From: Cordilura impudica
Lineage: Eukaryota > Arthropoda > Insecta > Diptera > Scathophagidae
DNA length: 64,000 bases
Direction of reading: 5' to 3'
Assembly (NCBI GenBank): GCA_963682025.1
Contig: OY821521.1
Location: 168,400,209-168,464,208, forward strand
Positions 23,401-35,400 of the stretch are shown in pieces. The translations under genes were made by a program, and so were the position numbers. Within the stretch, counting starts at the first letter, position 1; the number at the start of each line of letters is the position of its first letter. The notes below the pieces were generated by a model. The model searched no databases, was not told the origin of the DNA, and saw nothing but the letters and a program-made list of their open reading frames with translations.

Positions 23401-26400
23401 GTTACATTTGTATTTTTTACAAATGGCTTAACATTTGTTGACTGGGATTACTGCTCCTGATTCACTAGCCCACATGTTTAGGGTTGAGTCACATTGATTT
23501 AGAGTGCGATTTATTTCTTCATGGGCCCCTAACACTATAGCAAAAATGTTGTCGGCGTAAATGGAGATATGGTCAATACCATGTACTCGTTTTAGTTCTT
23601 TCATTATTGAGTTGACATATGCAGTGTATAAAGCCACAGATAATGGGGAACCCTGCGGGACCCCATTTTCTAAAATGAAGAAGTTGGAGAGATGTCCGTC
23701 TATTCTAACTGTTATTTTCCTATGTGAGAGAAAAGATTTTACTATCTTCAATATATTTTTTGGGACACCTCATTTATGCAGTTCTTCTATTACAACGAAA
23801 TTGACAACTTTATCGAATGCTTTTTATACCCTATACCACTATGTGGTTTGGGTATAATGACTTTGTGCTGCTGTTTGTAACAACCAAAAATATTTGACCT
23901 AGACCCATCTTTAATTATACCGATCGAATCAGAATCACTTTCTGAGTTGATTTAACAATGTCCGTCCGTCCGTCCGTCCGTCTGTGTGTCCATGTAAAGC
24001 TTGTAATCAAACTGCAGGTCGCAAATATGAATATATTTTGATGAAATTTGGTATATAAGCTTTTATCGGCCATGGGATGAACGCTATTGTAATTGGTGAG
24101 AATCGGTCCATGTTCAGACCTAGCCCCCATACAAATTACCCATACGAAATCGATATAAATTGCCATAAGAACCAAATTGTCATATATATCTTACTCAAAT
24201 TGGGTTTGTATGCCTTCATTACATCCACTAATGAGTAGTCCAAAAATGATCCCTTTGACCCAATATAGAGCTGCTTCCCGATCTTCAGTTAAATCTATTA
24301 AAAAACAAAAATATTGCACTGATTCTTCTCAAATTTTGTTTGTACATATTTTTGCAAAATACAAGAGACTTTACCAAACATGATCAGGATCGGTCCATTT
24401 TTGGACCTAGCCCCTTTATAGATATAGCATCCGATATGAACTTTCTTATATCTGCAGCCAAAAAAATTAATAAAAATCCCACTCAAATTTGGTTTTTGCT
24501 TATTTTCTATGTCCAGTTAGTTGGGCCTAAGAGATAGGGTTTCTAAACGCATGGTATAGGGTATCGTATAGTCGGTCTAGACCGACTATAATTTTCTTAC
24601 TTGTTCTAGATCTTCTAAGATGACCGAGTGTTTTTATACCCTATACCACTATGTGGTTTGGGTATAATGACTTTGTGCTGCTGTTTGTAACAACCAAAAA
24701 TATTTGACCTACACCCATCTTTAATTATACCGATCGAATCAGAATCACTATCTGATTCGATTTAATGATGTCCGTCCGTCCGTCCGTCTGTGTGTCCATG
24801 TAAAGCTTGTAATCAAACTACAGGTCGCAAATATGAATATATTTTGATGAAATTTGGTATTTAATCTTTTATCGGCCATGGGATGAACGCTATTGAAATT
24901 GGTGAGAATCGGTCCATGTTCAGACTTAGCCCCCATACAAATGACCCCTATGAAATCAACATATATTGCCATAAGATCCAAGTTATCATACAAATCTTAG
25001 TCAAATTGGGTTTGTATGTATATATTACATCCATTAATCAGTAGTCCAGAAATGATCCCTATTGGACAACTCTTAGCCATAGGCCCCATATAGAGCTGCT
25101 TCCCGATCTTCACTTAAATCTATCAAAAAACAAAAATATTGCACTGATTCTTCTCAAATTTTGTTTGTATATATTTTTAGAAAATACAAGAGACTTTACC
25201 AAACATGGTCAGGATCGGTCCATTTTTGGGCCTAGTCCCCATATAGATATAGCATCCGATATGAACTTTTTCATATCTGCAGCCAAAAAAATTAATAAAA
25301 ATCCCACTCAAATTTGGTTTATGCTTATTTTCTATATCCAGTTAATTGGGTCAAAGAGATAGAGTCTCTAAACGCATAGTATAGGGTAGCTTATAGTCGG
25401 TCTAGACCGACTATAATTTTCTCACTTGTTTCCCTTACGTTTTTTTTTTGACCTGTGTTTCAACTTGGTGGCATAATGTGAAAAGTCCTCTGTTTGGAAG
25501 GTATGCATGTTATTCATTTCGAATACTGCCTTTGCCGTATTTCCAAATTCTTTGAGAGATGATTTTATCAAATACACTACTTTTGGATTTTTGCCTGGTT
25601 TTGGAATTGGCGGTAAAATTGTTTGTTTCCATGCATGTGGATATGCTTCCTTATGTAATATACTGGTGTAGAGTTTGCATAATCTGGATTTAAAGGTGAT
25701 TGAGGAGTTTGTTTTTATCACTGAGTAAGTGATTTTGTCCCATCCAGGTGTTGAGCCCTTACATTTTTTTAATGCATTTTGTAGGTCACATATAGTTATA
25801 AGGTCATTTAAGTTAACAATTTCATTTGGGTTATTTTCAAGAAGATCATTTGTTAAGTAGGTTTTTTTTTTCTTATTATAGAAGGGTGAAAACAAGTGTC
25901 TGAGCCTAGTGTCTGAGTATATTTTCCGTTAAAAACTAGTTTCTTACTTAATAAATAAATATGTTTTTCAAAAAAAAGTACCTTTTCTTAAAAAAATTAT
26001 TTTTTAAAAAAAGTATCTTTTTGAAGGGTGAATATAATTCGGCTTAAGATCATCGGTTGCTAAAAGATTCTCTTTGTTATAAGAATATTTTGTTAAAAAT
26101 AAATAAACAAGTTTTTTTTTTTTAATTTTTAAACAATATTTATAACAATATTCTTTTCCAATATATGTATTTCTATCAACTTTGTTGATCATCATCAGGG
26201 AGTATCTGATAAATAACAATAAAAATAAAAATAAAAACACAAATAATTTTGAACTGATCATTAACAAAAAAAAAAAAAAAATTATTTAAAAATTATATTT
26301 ACTTTAAAACATATTTTTAATTTGTTTGAGTTACAATCTTCTATTTACACAGTGTAATTGTCAACTAACTTTTGTTTTAATCGTTTGTGTTTGTCAACAG

Positions 26401-29400
26401 TATGTCTGTAGATCTTAGCGACGTTTTCCGTATCTCTCTTATAATTAAGAGCTTTGTCATTGGGAACATTCATTATATGAAGCATTTCCAACATAAATCT
26501 TTTCCTATAATTATTTTCCTCTTGTAAAATTTTTGTAGAATTAAAGTTTGGTTTATGTTTGTTTATTGAACAGTGGGCAGCGAGTGCGGGTTTTTGCTCT
26601 ATTAGTCTGTTAATAGCTTTTAAATCCGATCGATGTGAGGATAATCTAGTTTTTAGTTTGGTTTTTGTTGTACCAATATAAACTTTGTTGCATATTTCTT
26701 TTTCATTACCGTCACAACTAATTTCATATATAAGATTATATTTATCATCTTTATCTACTTTTGTTTTGGTTTTGCTAAATAATTTTCCAATTGTATTGCT
26801 TGTTTTAAATGTTAACTCGTATTTATCGCGATTGTAAATGTTGGTATTCTTTATTCTCTGAGACAACCCCGGTATATATGTTGTCGATTTATATATTTTT
26901 GTTGGTTTTTGTTCTCTGACAATCCTATTCTTAGATTTTACTTGTTCGATTAGATCTCGAATAGTTTTCTTGGAAAATTCGTTTTTGCGCAATGTTTCTT
27001 GGATAATAATAATGTTCTCTTTATAAAATTCTTCATCACTTATGTCCAAAACCCTTTTTATAAAATTTGTTGCCGTATTTATTATAATCCTCCGAGGATG
27101 TTTCGAAAAGATATTAATCAATCTTCCCGAAGCTGTAGTTTTCTGATGCCAATTTACCTTAAGGGTCTGTCCGGTTCCAATAAAAAATTAAAAGTATCTT
27201 TTTGTAAAAAAATACCTTTACTTAAAAAAGTTATTTCTTTAAACAAGTACCTATTCTTATAAAAAAGTACATTTTCTTGACAAGGTACCTTTTCAAAAAA
27301 ACATTTGTTTAAAGTACATTTTCTTAAAAAAGTGCCTTTTCTTAAAATAGTAGCTTTTCGTAAAAATACCTTTACTTAAAAATTCGTTTTCTTAAATAAT
27401 CTAACCCATAAAAACAATGTTTTTATTAAAACTCTTTCTTTCCTTATGCATATGAGTCCTGAATCTCTCCGTGACTGCGTGACTATTTTGAAATTAATCT
27501 GTGGTCACAGCAAGTCTATGGACCAAGTTTCATTGATTGGATGAGGGGAAATGGGGTTTAAATCACTCCGTGACTGTGCGGGACTAAGCGTGACTGAGCG
27601 TAACTATGTCAAAGTTAATCTTTTTTCACAGCAAGTCTATCGACCAAGTTTCAGATTGATCGGATAAGTGGAAATGTGTTTTAAATCACTCCGTGATTGT
27701 GCGGGACTATGCGTGACTACCCCAAAATTAATCTATAGTCACAAGACTATAGACCTAGTTTCTGATTGATCGGATGAAGGAAAATGACATTTAGATCACA
27801 CCGTGACTGTGCGTGACTATGCGTGACTATGTCAAAGTTAATCTTTTTTCACAGCGAGTCTATCGACCTAGCTTCAGATCGATCGGATAAGGGGAAATGG
27901 GCTTTAGATCACTACGTGACTGCGCGTGACTGTGCGTGACTAAGTCAAAATTAATCTTTTTTCCACAGCAAGTGTATGGACTAAGTTTCAGATCGATCGG
28001 ATGAAGGGAAATGACATTTAGATCACTCTGTGACTGTGCGTGACTATGCGTGACTGTGCGTGACTATGTCAAAGTTAAACTTTTTTCACAGCAAGTCTAT
28101 CGACCTAGCTTCAGATCGATCGGATAAGGGAAAATGGGTTTTAGATCACTACGTGACTGTGCGTAACCATGCGTGACTGTGCGTGACTAAGTCAAAGTTA
28201 ATCTTTTTTCACAGCAAGTATACGGACTAAGTTTCAGATCGATCGGATGAAGGGAAATGACATTTAGATCACCCCGTGACTGCGCGTGACTGTGCGTGAC
28301 TACCCCCAAAAATAATCTTTAGTCACAACAAGACTATGAGCCAAGTTTCAGATCAATTGGATGAGTGGGAATGGGGTCCACACACGACAGACAGAGTATG
28401 ATTATGAGTATGAGTTAAAAGAAAGAGTTTAAAAAGTAAATTTTCTTAAAATAGTTCCTTTTGTTGTCTAAATATGATTTTATGTTGTAATGAGAGGATA
28501 AAACGGATTCTTGATATAATGGAAAGTCGTATCATGTGCTTCAAATGTTGATTAAGCGATTGGTTAAAGTACGAAAGAATATCACCAACCACATTTAATA
28601 GAATGATTACAACAATATTACAATGAACACATGTATGCAATCGAATATGATTAAATAATTTCGCAAAGTATGCGAATATTCAAATAAATTAAATAACCAA
28701 ATTTATTTTCTTTTGCCGACAATTTAATGAAACACACATTAAAATAAAATTTTTTTTAAGTACGGAAAGATTGATCATTGCGTCCTAGTAATTATTTTCA
28801 TTTTACAGTCCAAAAGTTACGAATAAGAGTTAATTTTAAACTTACCTCTCCGAAAACCATACTCTATAGGGAAATTTTTCAATTTGATGCAGAGCCAATT
28901 CCTTTATGGGCTCCTCTGCCAATAAGGCATATTGTAATAGACAACAATCATTGGCATGCAAGATTTTTTCCTCAATTTTTGTCAAAAAGGCTTTCAACTT
29001 CTCCAGCAACTGACCAGTAGTATCACCTTGTATAATTTCCGTTCTGTAATCCCGAAAATCTGCCATAATATTTGCTAAACCCACAGCACGCATTTTTTGT
29101 CCCAAAAATCCAAAGTCCATATAAAGTTTTGGAAACAAGTTTTTGTAGCCAGCACCATATATATGATAACCAATGCAACGGAAAAAATAACAGTCATGTT
29201 GAGCACCGAAAAACAAATTAACATCTTTGCGTACTTCTAAATTCTCTTCAACGCTAGCGAATTGTTTAAAGAAAAACCGAGATTATTAAATGTTGGTAAA
29301 TAAATATGTTTTTTAGTTACTTACTCATAGTATTCAATGATTTTACGATGTAATTCTTCGGGGTTGATAAGTTTTTGGATTTCAGGAGTGTTTTTTATGT

Positions 29401-32400
29401 AAGAACTGTAAACATATTTGAGACTGCAGACAATGGTGTCATTGTCATCTAGAGTTTCTTTCTTAAGAAATGAATTTATGTGTAGTTTTTTAACAATGTC
29501 TTCAGCCTGATGTAAATCCATATTCCATAGAATTGCTAAGATCTGGAAATATAAGGGAGTTATATGTGGGCATAATACATAATTCAGAATGTGAAGAACA
29601 ATCTTTTAGAAGTCATAATTCTTTATGTTTTGAGATTTTGTATCGCGATTGATGTCCATATGAACTGTCAAAGTTTAACAGGAACTGAAAATGTCTCAAG
29701 ACGATCGTGAATATATTTACAACACTTGAAGGATCATACAAAGAATATATTCTCGGGTTTAATCTCTTTGTATTTTAATTTTATAAAAGTGAGGGAGTTT
29801 TTTTAAATTCGTAGATAGTTCAGAAACCAGTTTTTGTCTGCTGGTTAACCGTTGTTTTAATTAATTTTTTTTTTAAAGTCAAATATCAAGAAGTTTACAA
29901 CATTTAATTAATGTTGTTAACTTTTGTTTTATAATAATATTTAAATCATATACTTAAGAACGATTTTTGCATTTAATAAAAAAATTCGGTCATTTTTCGA
30001 ATAAACAGAGTACTTGTTTTTTGAAAACCCAGCTCATCGGTGTTATTCGGTTTTGTTTTTTCTAGTATTGATTTCATTTTATTCCAATACGGATTTGAAA
30101 AGTTTTATTTCTGAATAAACTGATAATAGTTTAACCGGTTTTACAATGTTGGTTTTTTGTCGAACTTGGTTTTTCCAAAAATATGTTGGTTTTATTAAAT
30201 TTCGCTTTTCAAAAATTAAATTTTCTGAATAAACCGAGAATAGGTTGACCGGGATTTAAAATATTCGATTTAGTCGGTTTTAGTTTTTTGGGACTTGATT
30301 TTAAATCAGCCTAACCGGTTTTTAAAAAATTTAACTTTTCGAATAAACTGAATTTTCGTAACCCGGTTTATTCAAACTCGGTTTTTAAAAATGTTGATTT
30401 TGATACCCTCTACACCTCAGTGGCGTAGGGTATATATAGGTTTGTAATTCCGTTTGTAACGCATCGAAATAAATTCCTGAGCCCCAAAACCATATATTTT
30501 CTTGATCATTATAACAAGGGAAGTTGATTCAGCGATGATCGTCTGTACGTCTGTCTGTGGAAATCACGATCACGCCGTCAATATCTAAGCTAGACCGTTC
30601 GTTTTTGTATAAAATCGTTTATTAACATCCCAAAGGAGTTGCTATTTAAAATCGTCAAAATGGGTCAAAGGGATCACGAGTTATAAGTGAAACTTTGAAA
30701 ATACTCTTGAAAAAATAATATTTTTCAGTGTGTTTGTTGTTTTTCTTAAGATATGTTGTATATGTTGTAATTCTTCGCATGTTGAAGTCATTACAGTTGT
30801 GTGTATATTAATACTGCACGTGTCACATTGGCCTAAGCAAGTTTTACCACATACTTTTTATACCCTATACCACTATGTGGTTTGGGTATAATGACTTTGT
30901 GCTGCTGTTTGTAACAACCAAAAATATTTGACCTAGACCCATCTTTAATTATACCGATCGAATCAGAATCACTTTCTGAGTTGATTTAACAATGTCCGTC
31001 CGTCCGTCCGTCCGTCCGTCCGTCTGTGTGTCCATGTAAAGCTTGTAATCAAACTGCAGGTCCCAAATATGAATATATTTTGACGAAATTTGGTATATAA
31101 GCTTCTGTCGGCCATGGGATGAACGCTATTGAAATTGGTGAGAATCGGTCCATGTTCAGACCTAGCCCCCATACAAATTACCCATATGAAATCGACATAA
31201 ATTGCCATAAGATCCAAATTGTCATATAGATCTTACTCAAATTGGGTTTGTATGCGTTCATTACATCCACTAATGAGTAGTCCAAAAATGATCCCTTTGA
31301 CCCCGTATAGAGCTGCTTCCCGATCTTCACTTAAATCTATTAAAAAACAAAAATATTGCACTGATTCTTCTCAAATTTTGTTTGTACATATTTTTGCAAA
31401 ATACAAGAGACTTTCCCAAACATGATCAGGATCGGTCCATTTTTGGACCTAGTCCCTTTATAGATATAGCATCCGATATGAACTTTTTCATATCTGCGGC
31501 CAAAAAAATTAATAAAAATCCCACTCAAATTTGGTTTTTGCTTATTTTCAATGTCCAGTTAGTTGGGCCTAAGAGATAGGGTTTCTAAACGCATGGTATA
31601 GGGTATCGTATAGTCGGTCTACACCGACTATAATTTTCTTACTTGTTTATCATTGAAATTAAATATTAAAAATTAATAAAAATAAAAATAAAAGTTAAAT
31701 ATTAAAAATTAAAACTGAAAAATTAAAAACGAAAAACGAAAAACGAAAAATGCAAAATGAAAAATGGATAATGGAAAATGAAAAATTAAAAATGGAAAAT
31801 TAAAAACGGAAAATGAAAAATTAAAAATGAGAAATGGAAAATGAAAGGCGAAAAATGAAAATTGAAAAATGGAAAATGAAAAATGGAAAATGAAAAGTGG
31901 AAAATGGAAAATGAAAAATGGAAAATGAAATATGGAAAATGAAATATGGAAATTGAAAAATGGAAAATGAAAAATTAAAAATGAAAAATGGAAAATGAAA
32001 TATGAAAAACTAAAAATTAAAAATGGAAAACGGAAAATGAAAAATGGAAAATGGAAAACTAAAAATTTAAAAATGGAAAACTAAAAATTTAAAAATGGAA
32101 AACTAAAAATTTAAAAATGGAAAATGAAAAACGAAAAATTAAAAATGAAACATGGACAAATGAAATATGGAAAATGCAAAATGAAAAAAAAAAAAAAAAA
32201 TGGAAAATGAAAAATGAAAAATTAACAATTAAAAATTATATTAAAAATTTAAAACTAAAAATTACTAGCCAATTCAGGGCTCTAATTCTCAGAGTCGATA
32301 GCGATCGAAATTCTACTCGAACGTGTGAAATTTTTTCTTTTGGGATGCTGTCAGCCGTTATCGAGTAAAAATTATCGAAATTTCGAATGATATTACTCGA

Positions 32401-35400
32401 TAACGAGCGAGTACTCAAACGCAACCGTACGACATTTTAGTCGATAGCAAATTATCGATCGAGTTGACGTTTTTGAAAAGAATAACTTTGAAAAAAAAAA
32501 AAAAAAATCAAAAAGAAAATCAAATCAAAGTCAATAATTTTTAATTTTTTGTAAATTTTATTAATTGAATATAAATAAATAATTTTAGGTCAAAAATAAC
32601 AACAATAAATTCAACGCAAAAGCAGGCACTTGCTGAGTTTATGGCAGAGCACTCGGACTCGGCCAAAGGTATTTCGCCAAATTGCGCACAAGGCAAAGCA
32701 ACAGCCTACAGACTTTGGGAGAACTTGACGACCAGTTAAATTTTTCTGGGCAAGGTAGGATAATAACATTATATTTTCAATTCCCTAATGGTTTACGTTT
32801 TTATGTAGGTTTATGCCGGCAAAAAGCAAATGGTAAAAAAAGAAGCTTTCGTTTAATAACTCTTCAAAAAGAAGAACCGGTGGAGGTCTACGGGTCTACG
32901 CCTCAGAGAAAATAAGGAAATTCTAAAAGTTCTTTAGAATGTGAATCCCAAAATAAGAAAAAGTAAAATTATCGCAAAAGAAACTGGCAACAACAAGCAA
33001 AGCACAAAGGGAAACCAAAACAAGTTTATTAAAACAAAATATTATATCCCATGAAGAGTACCCCTCTGTGTGGTACTTAAGAAACTCGATAAACTACTAG
33101 AAATAAAAAACAAGTCTTTAAAAATGAAGGAGGAGGAACACGATATAGATATGCAAATTAAAAGTCTTGAACTCCAAATACGTGCTAAGGAACTTGAAAA
33201 GCTGGAAAATTATTAATTTTTTTCTTTAAATTTGTAGTGTTTTTCTTTGGTCTTATTTAATTTTAAAATGAATTGTTATTTCTTTTTATTCAAACAGAAT
33301 TTTTTTCTTTTTTTTACAGATGTGTTTAAAATAATAGGAGCAACGAAGAATAGCGTTTACACCGCAATTTATGGTTCTTTAAAATATTCGTTTTTGTTTT
33401 GAAGATATTTCTTTTTAAATTTTAATGTAAAAACACGTTTTAGTTGCTCCTATTAATTCGAGCACTGCTGTATGAATATAATAAATATAAACATTGTTAA
33501 TTTAATTCATAAAATATTTATTTTTTTTTTTTTGATTAAATTAGTTTTTAAAATATTTTTCCACATTGAAAATTTGTTTGTGGTTGTTGAAAAATTAACC
33601 ATATTTTTTTTGTTTACATTTTTTTCATTAGTCTTTTACATTTGTACAGTGTTGTATAACTCCCTAAGATTTTTATTGTATAACACTGAAACATAAAATC
33701 GTTTCGATTCTTAACGAGTGCCATCATCAGAAAATTTCGAACAATCGAAATTAATTCCGATACGAAATTATTTCGATCACGACTGCGGGAATTAGAGCCC
33801 AGATAAAAATATTTTAAAATTTTCTTTTTTTAATATTAATATCTGAAAATTTTTAGCCAAGAATCAGTTGATTTTTCTTTTTTGAATTATCATGAATTAT
33901 CTCAAAACTTTCTCAAAACTTTCTTATGGGAATTAGAATTAGAGCCAAGAAAAAAATATTTTAAAATTTTATTTTTTTAATATTAATATCTGGAAATTTT
34001 TAGCCAAGAATCAGTTGATGTTTCTTTTTTGAATTATCATGAATTATCTCAAAACTTTCTCAAAACTTTCTTATGGCTGCGTTATATAATGAATTTCAGT
34101 TGGGGGTTTTCTACTCTAGTAAAAGAAAAATAATGCCATTTTTCAAATAGTAACGAATTCTTTCTATAGACGACACGATCATTGTTTTTTATAACAAGAA
34201 ATTATAATAGAAACTGACCAACAAGAAAAGCAATTAACTTTAAATTTAATTGGTATTCGAAATTTAAATTTCAGTACCGTCAACAGTTTTAAAGTGGTGG
34301 CCGTACCCAATATTGGTTGTAATATAGAGTTTAAGATGCAGGTGGATGGTATCAAAGATTCGGCCCAGCCGAATTTAACACTCTTACTTTTTTTTTTAAG
34401 AAAATGCGTAACCGATTTTATTCGAATTGTATTTTTTTTTAAATTTCGTTCTTTGGTACGTCCAACTCGGTTTAAAAAAAATTTTTTTTAAATTTGGTTT
34501 ATTCGAACTTTGATTTATTTTATTTGACTGTTTGAATAATAATATTTTCGAACTGCTAGTTTCAAAAAATACATGAAAAAAGAAAAAAAATAAAGACTGA
34601 ACAAAATAGTCCTGTGGCTATAGGACAAAAGGAGTCAACAAGTATTTTTCTACCACTTCAGAAGTCTTTGGAGAAAGGCAATCAGCAACATAGGATTATT
34701 CAACATTTGAACTTTAAAGTAATGGCTCATTCGAAGTACAGTCCTTATTAGTCATACAAAGAATCAATGAATTTTGCTAACGTACGTGAAGAATCAACAA
34801 CTTGGTCAAGGATATTCGACGTCATGTTTTGAAGCTAACTCAATTAGTTCAATCATCAGGGGGTTCATAAATAATAAATATTTGTTATTATTTTACCTTT
34901 ACTGGTATACGAGCACAATATGGAAATATAGCAAGTGTAGCATATATTTGTAATAGATCCGAGGTTAATATTTCCAATGATTTTTTTATATCACGCTTAA
35001 ACTTAGGATCTGGTATTCTATAAAACAACAAGAAAAGAAGAAGCAAATTATAGATTGTAATTAACATTTTGTAAATAACACTATAAAAACTTACTGTAAG
35101 TTATTCAAATATTTCTTCCACTCTAGCCAATTTGATTTTTTCTCCTGTAATTTTTCCGCTATTATACTCAACATATATGGATCACCTTTACTCATATGGA
35201 AAATATCAGTGGCATCATTGTCATTGTCTTTACGCCAATTATACGATTTAATGTATTTATCCAAAAGTAAATGAAATTCATTTATATTTAAACCCTCATC
35301 TAGCGTTAGATGGGTATTCAATCTCATTGACAGGGACTCACTAACTTTTTTATTGCGTGTGATAATCAAACGTTTACAACCCAAATTAAAGACTTTTGCA

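Larger units (their letters stand above)
21960..25895 (-). mobile_element. Jockey-like non-LTR retrotransposon, decayed and split
   Basis: Minus-strand ORF2 remains: N-terminal RT part (25895-25431), core RT (23822-23428), RNase H (22690-22220) and a C-terminal Cys/His knuckle ([17 protein letters not shown], about 22200-22110). A block of two DINE-like elements (about 23824-25430) splits the RT. Frameshifts and stops, including TGA before [10 protein letters not shown], show it is dead. Confidence 0.85.
13334..28845 (-). other. Giant Dark intron (15.5 kb) packed with mobile DNA
   Basis: Defined by the GTAAGT donor after 28846 and the TTTTCAG acceptor before 13333, whose phases match. It contains low-complexity arrays, a Harbinger element, a Helitron split by a palindromic array, a Jockey-like element split by two DINE-like copies, a Penelope-like fragment and a tandem-repeat element. 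No further Dark coding exon is needed for phase and none is visible. Confidence 0.9.

Noticed and set aside
26999..27262. 87-codon plus-strand frame
   Set aside because: Antisense shadow of the Penelope-like GIY-YIG coding fragment.
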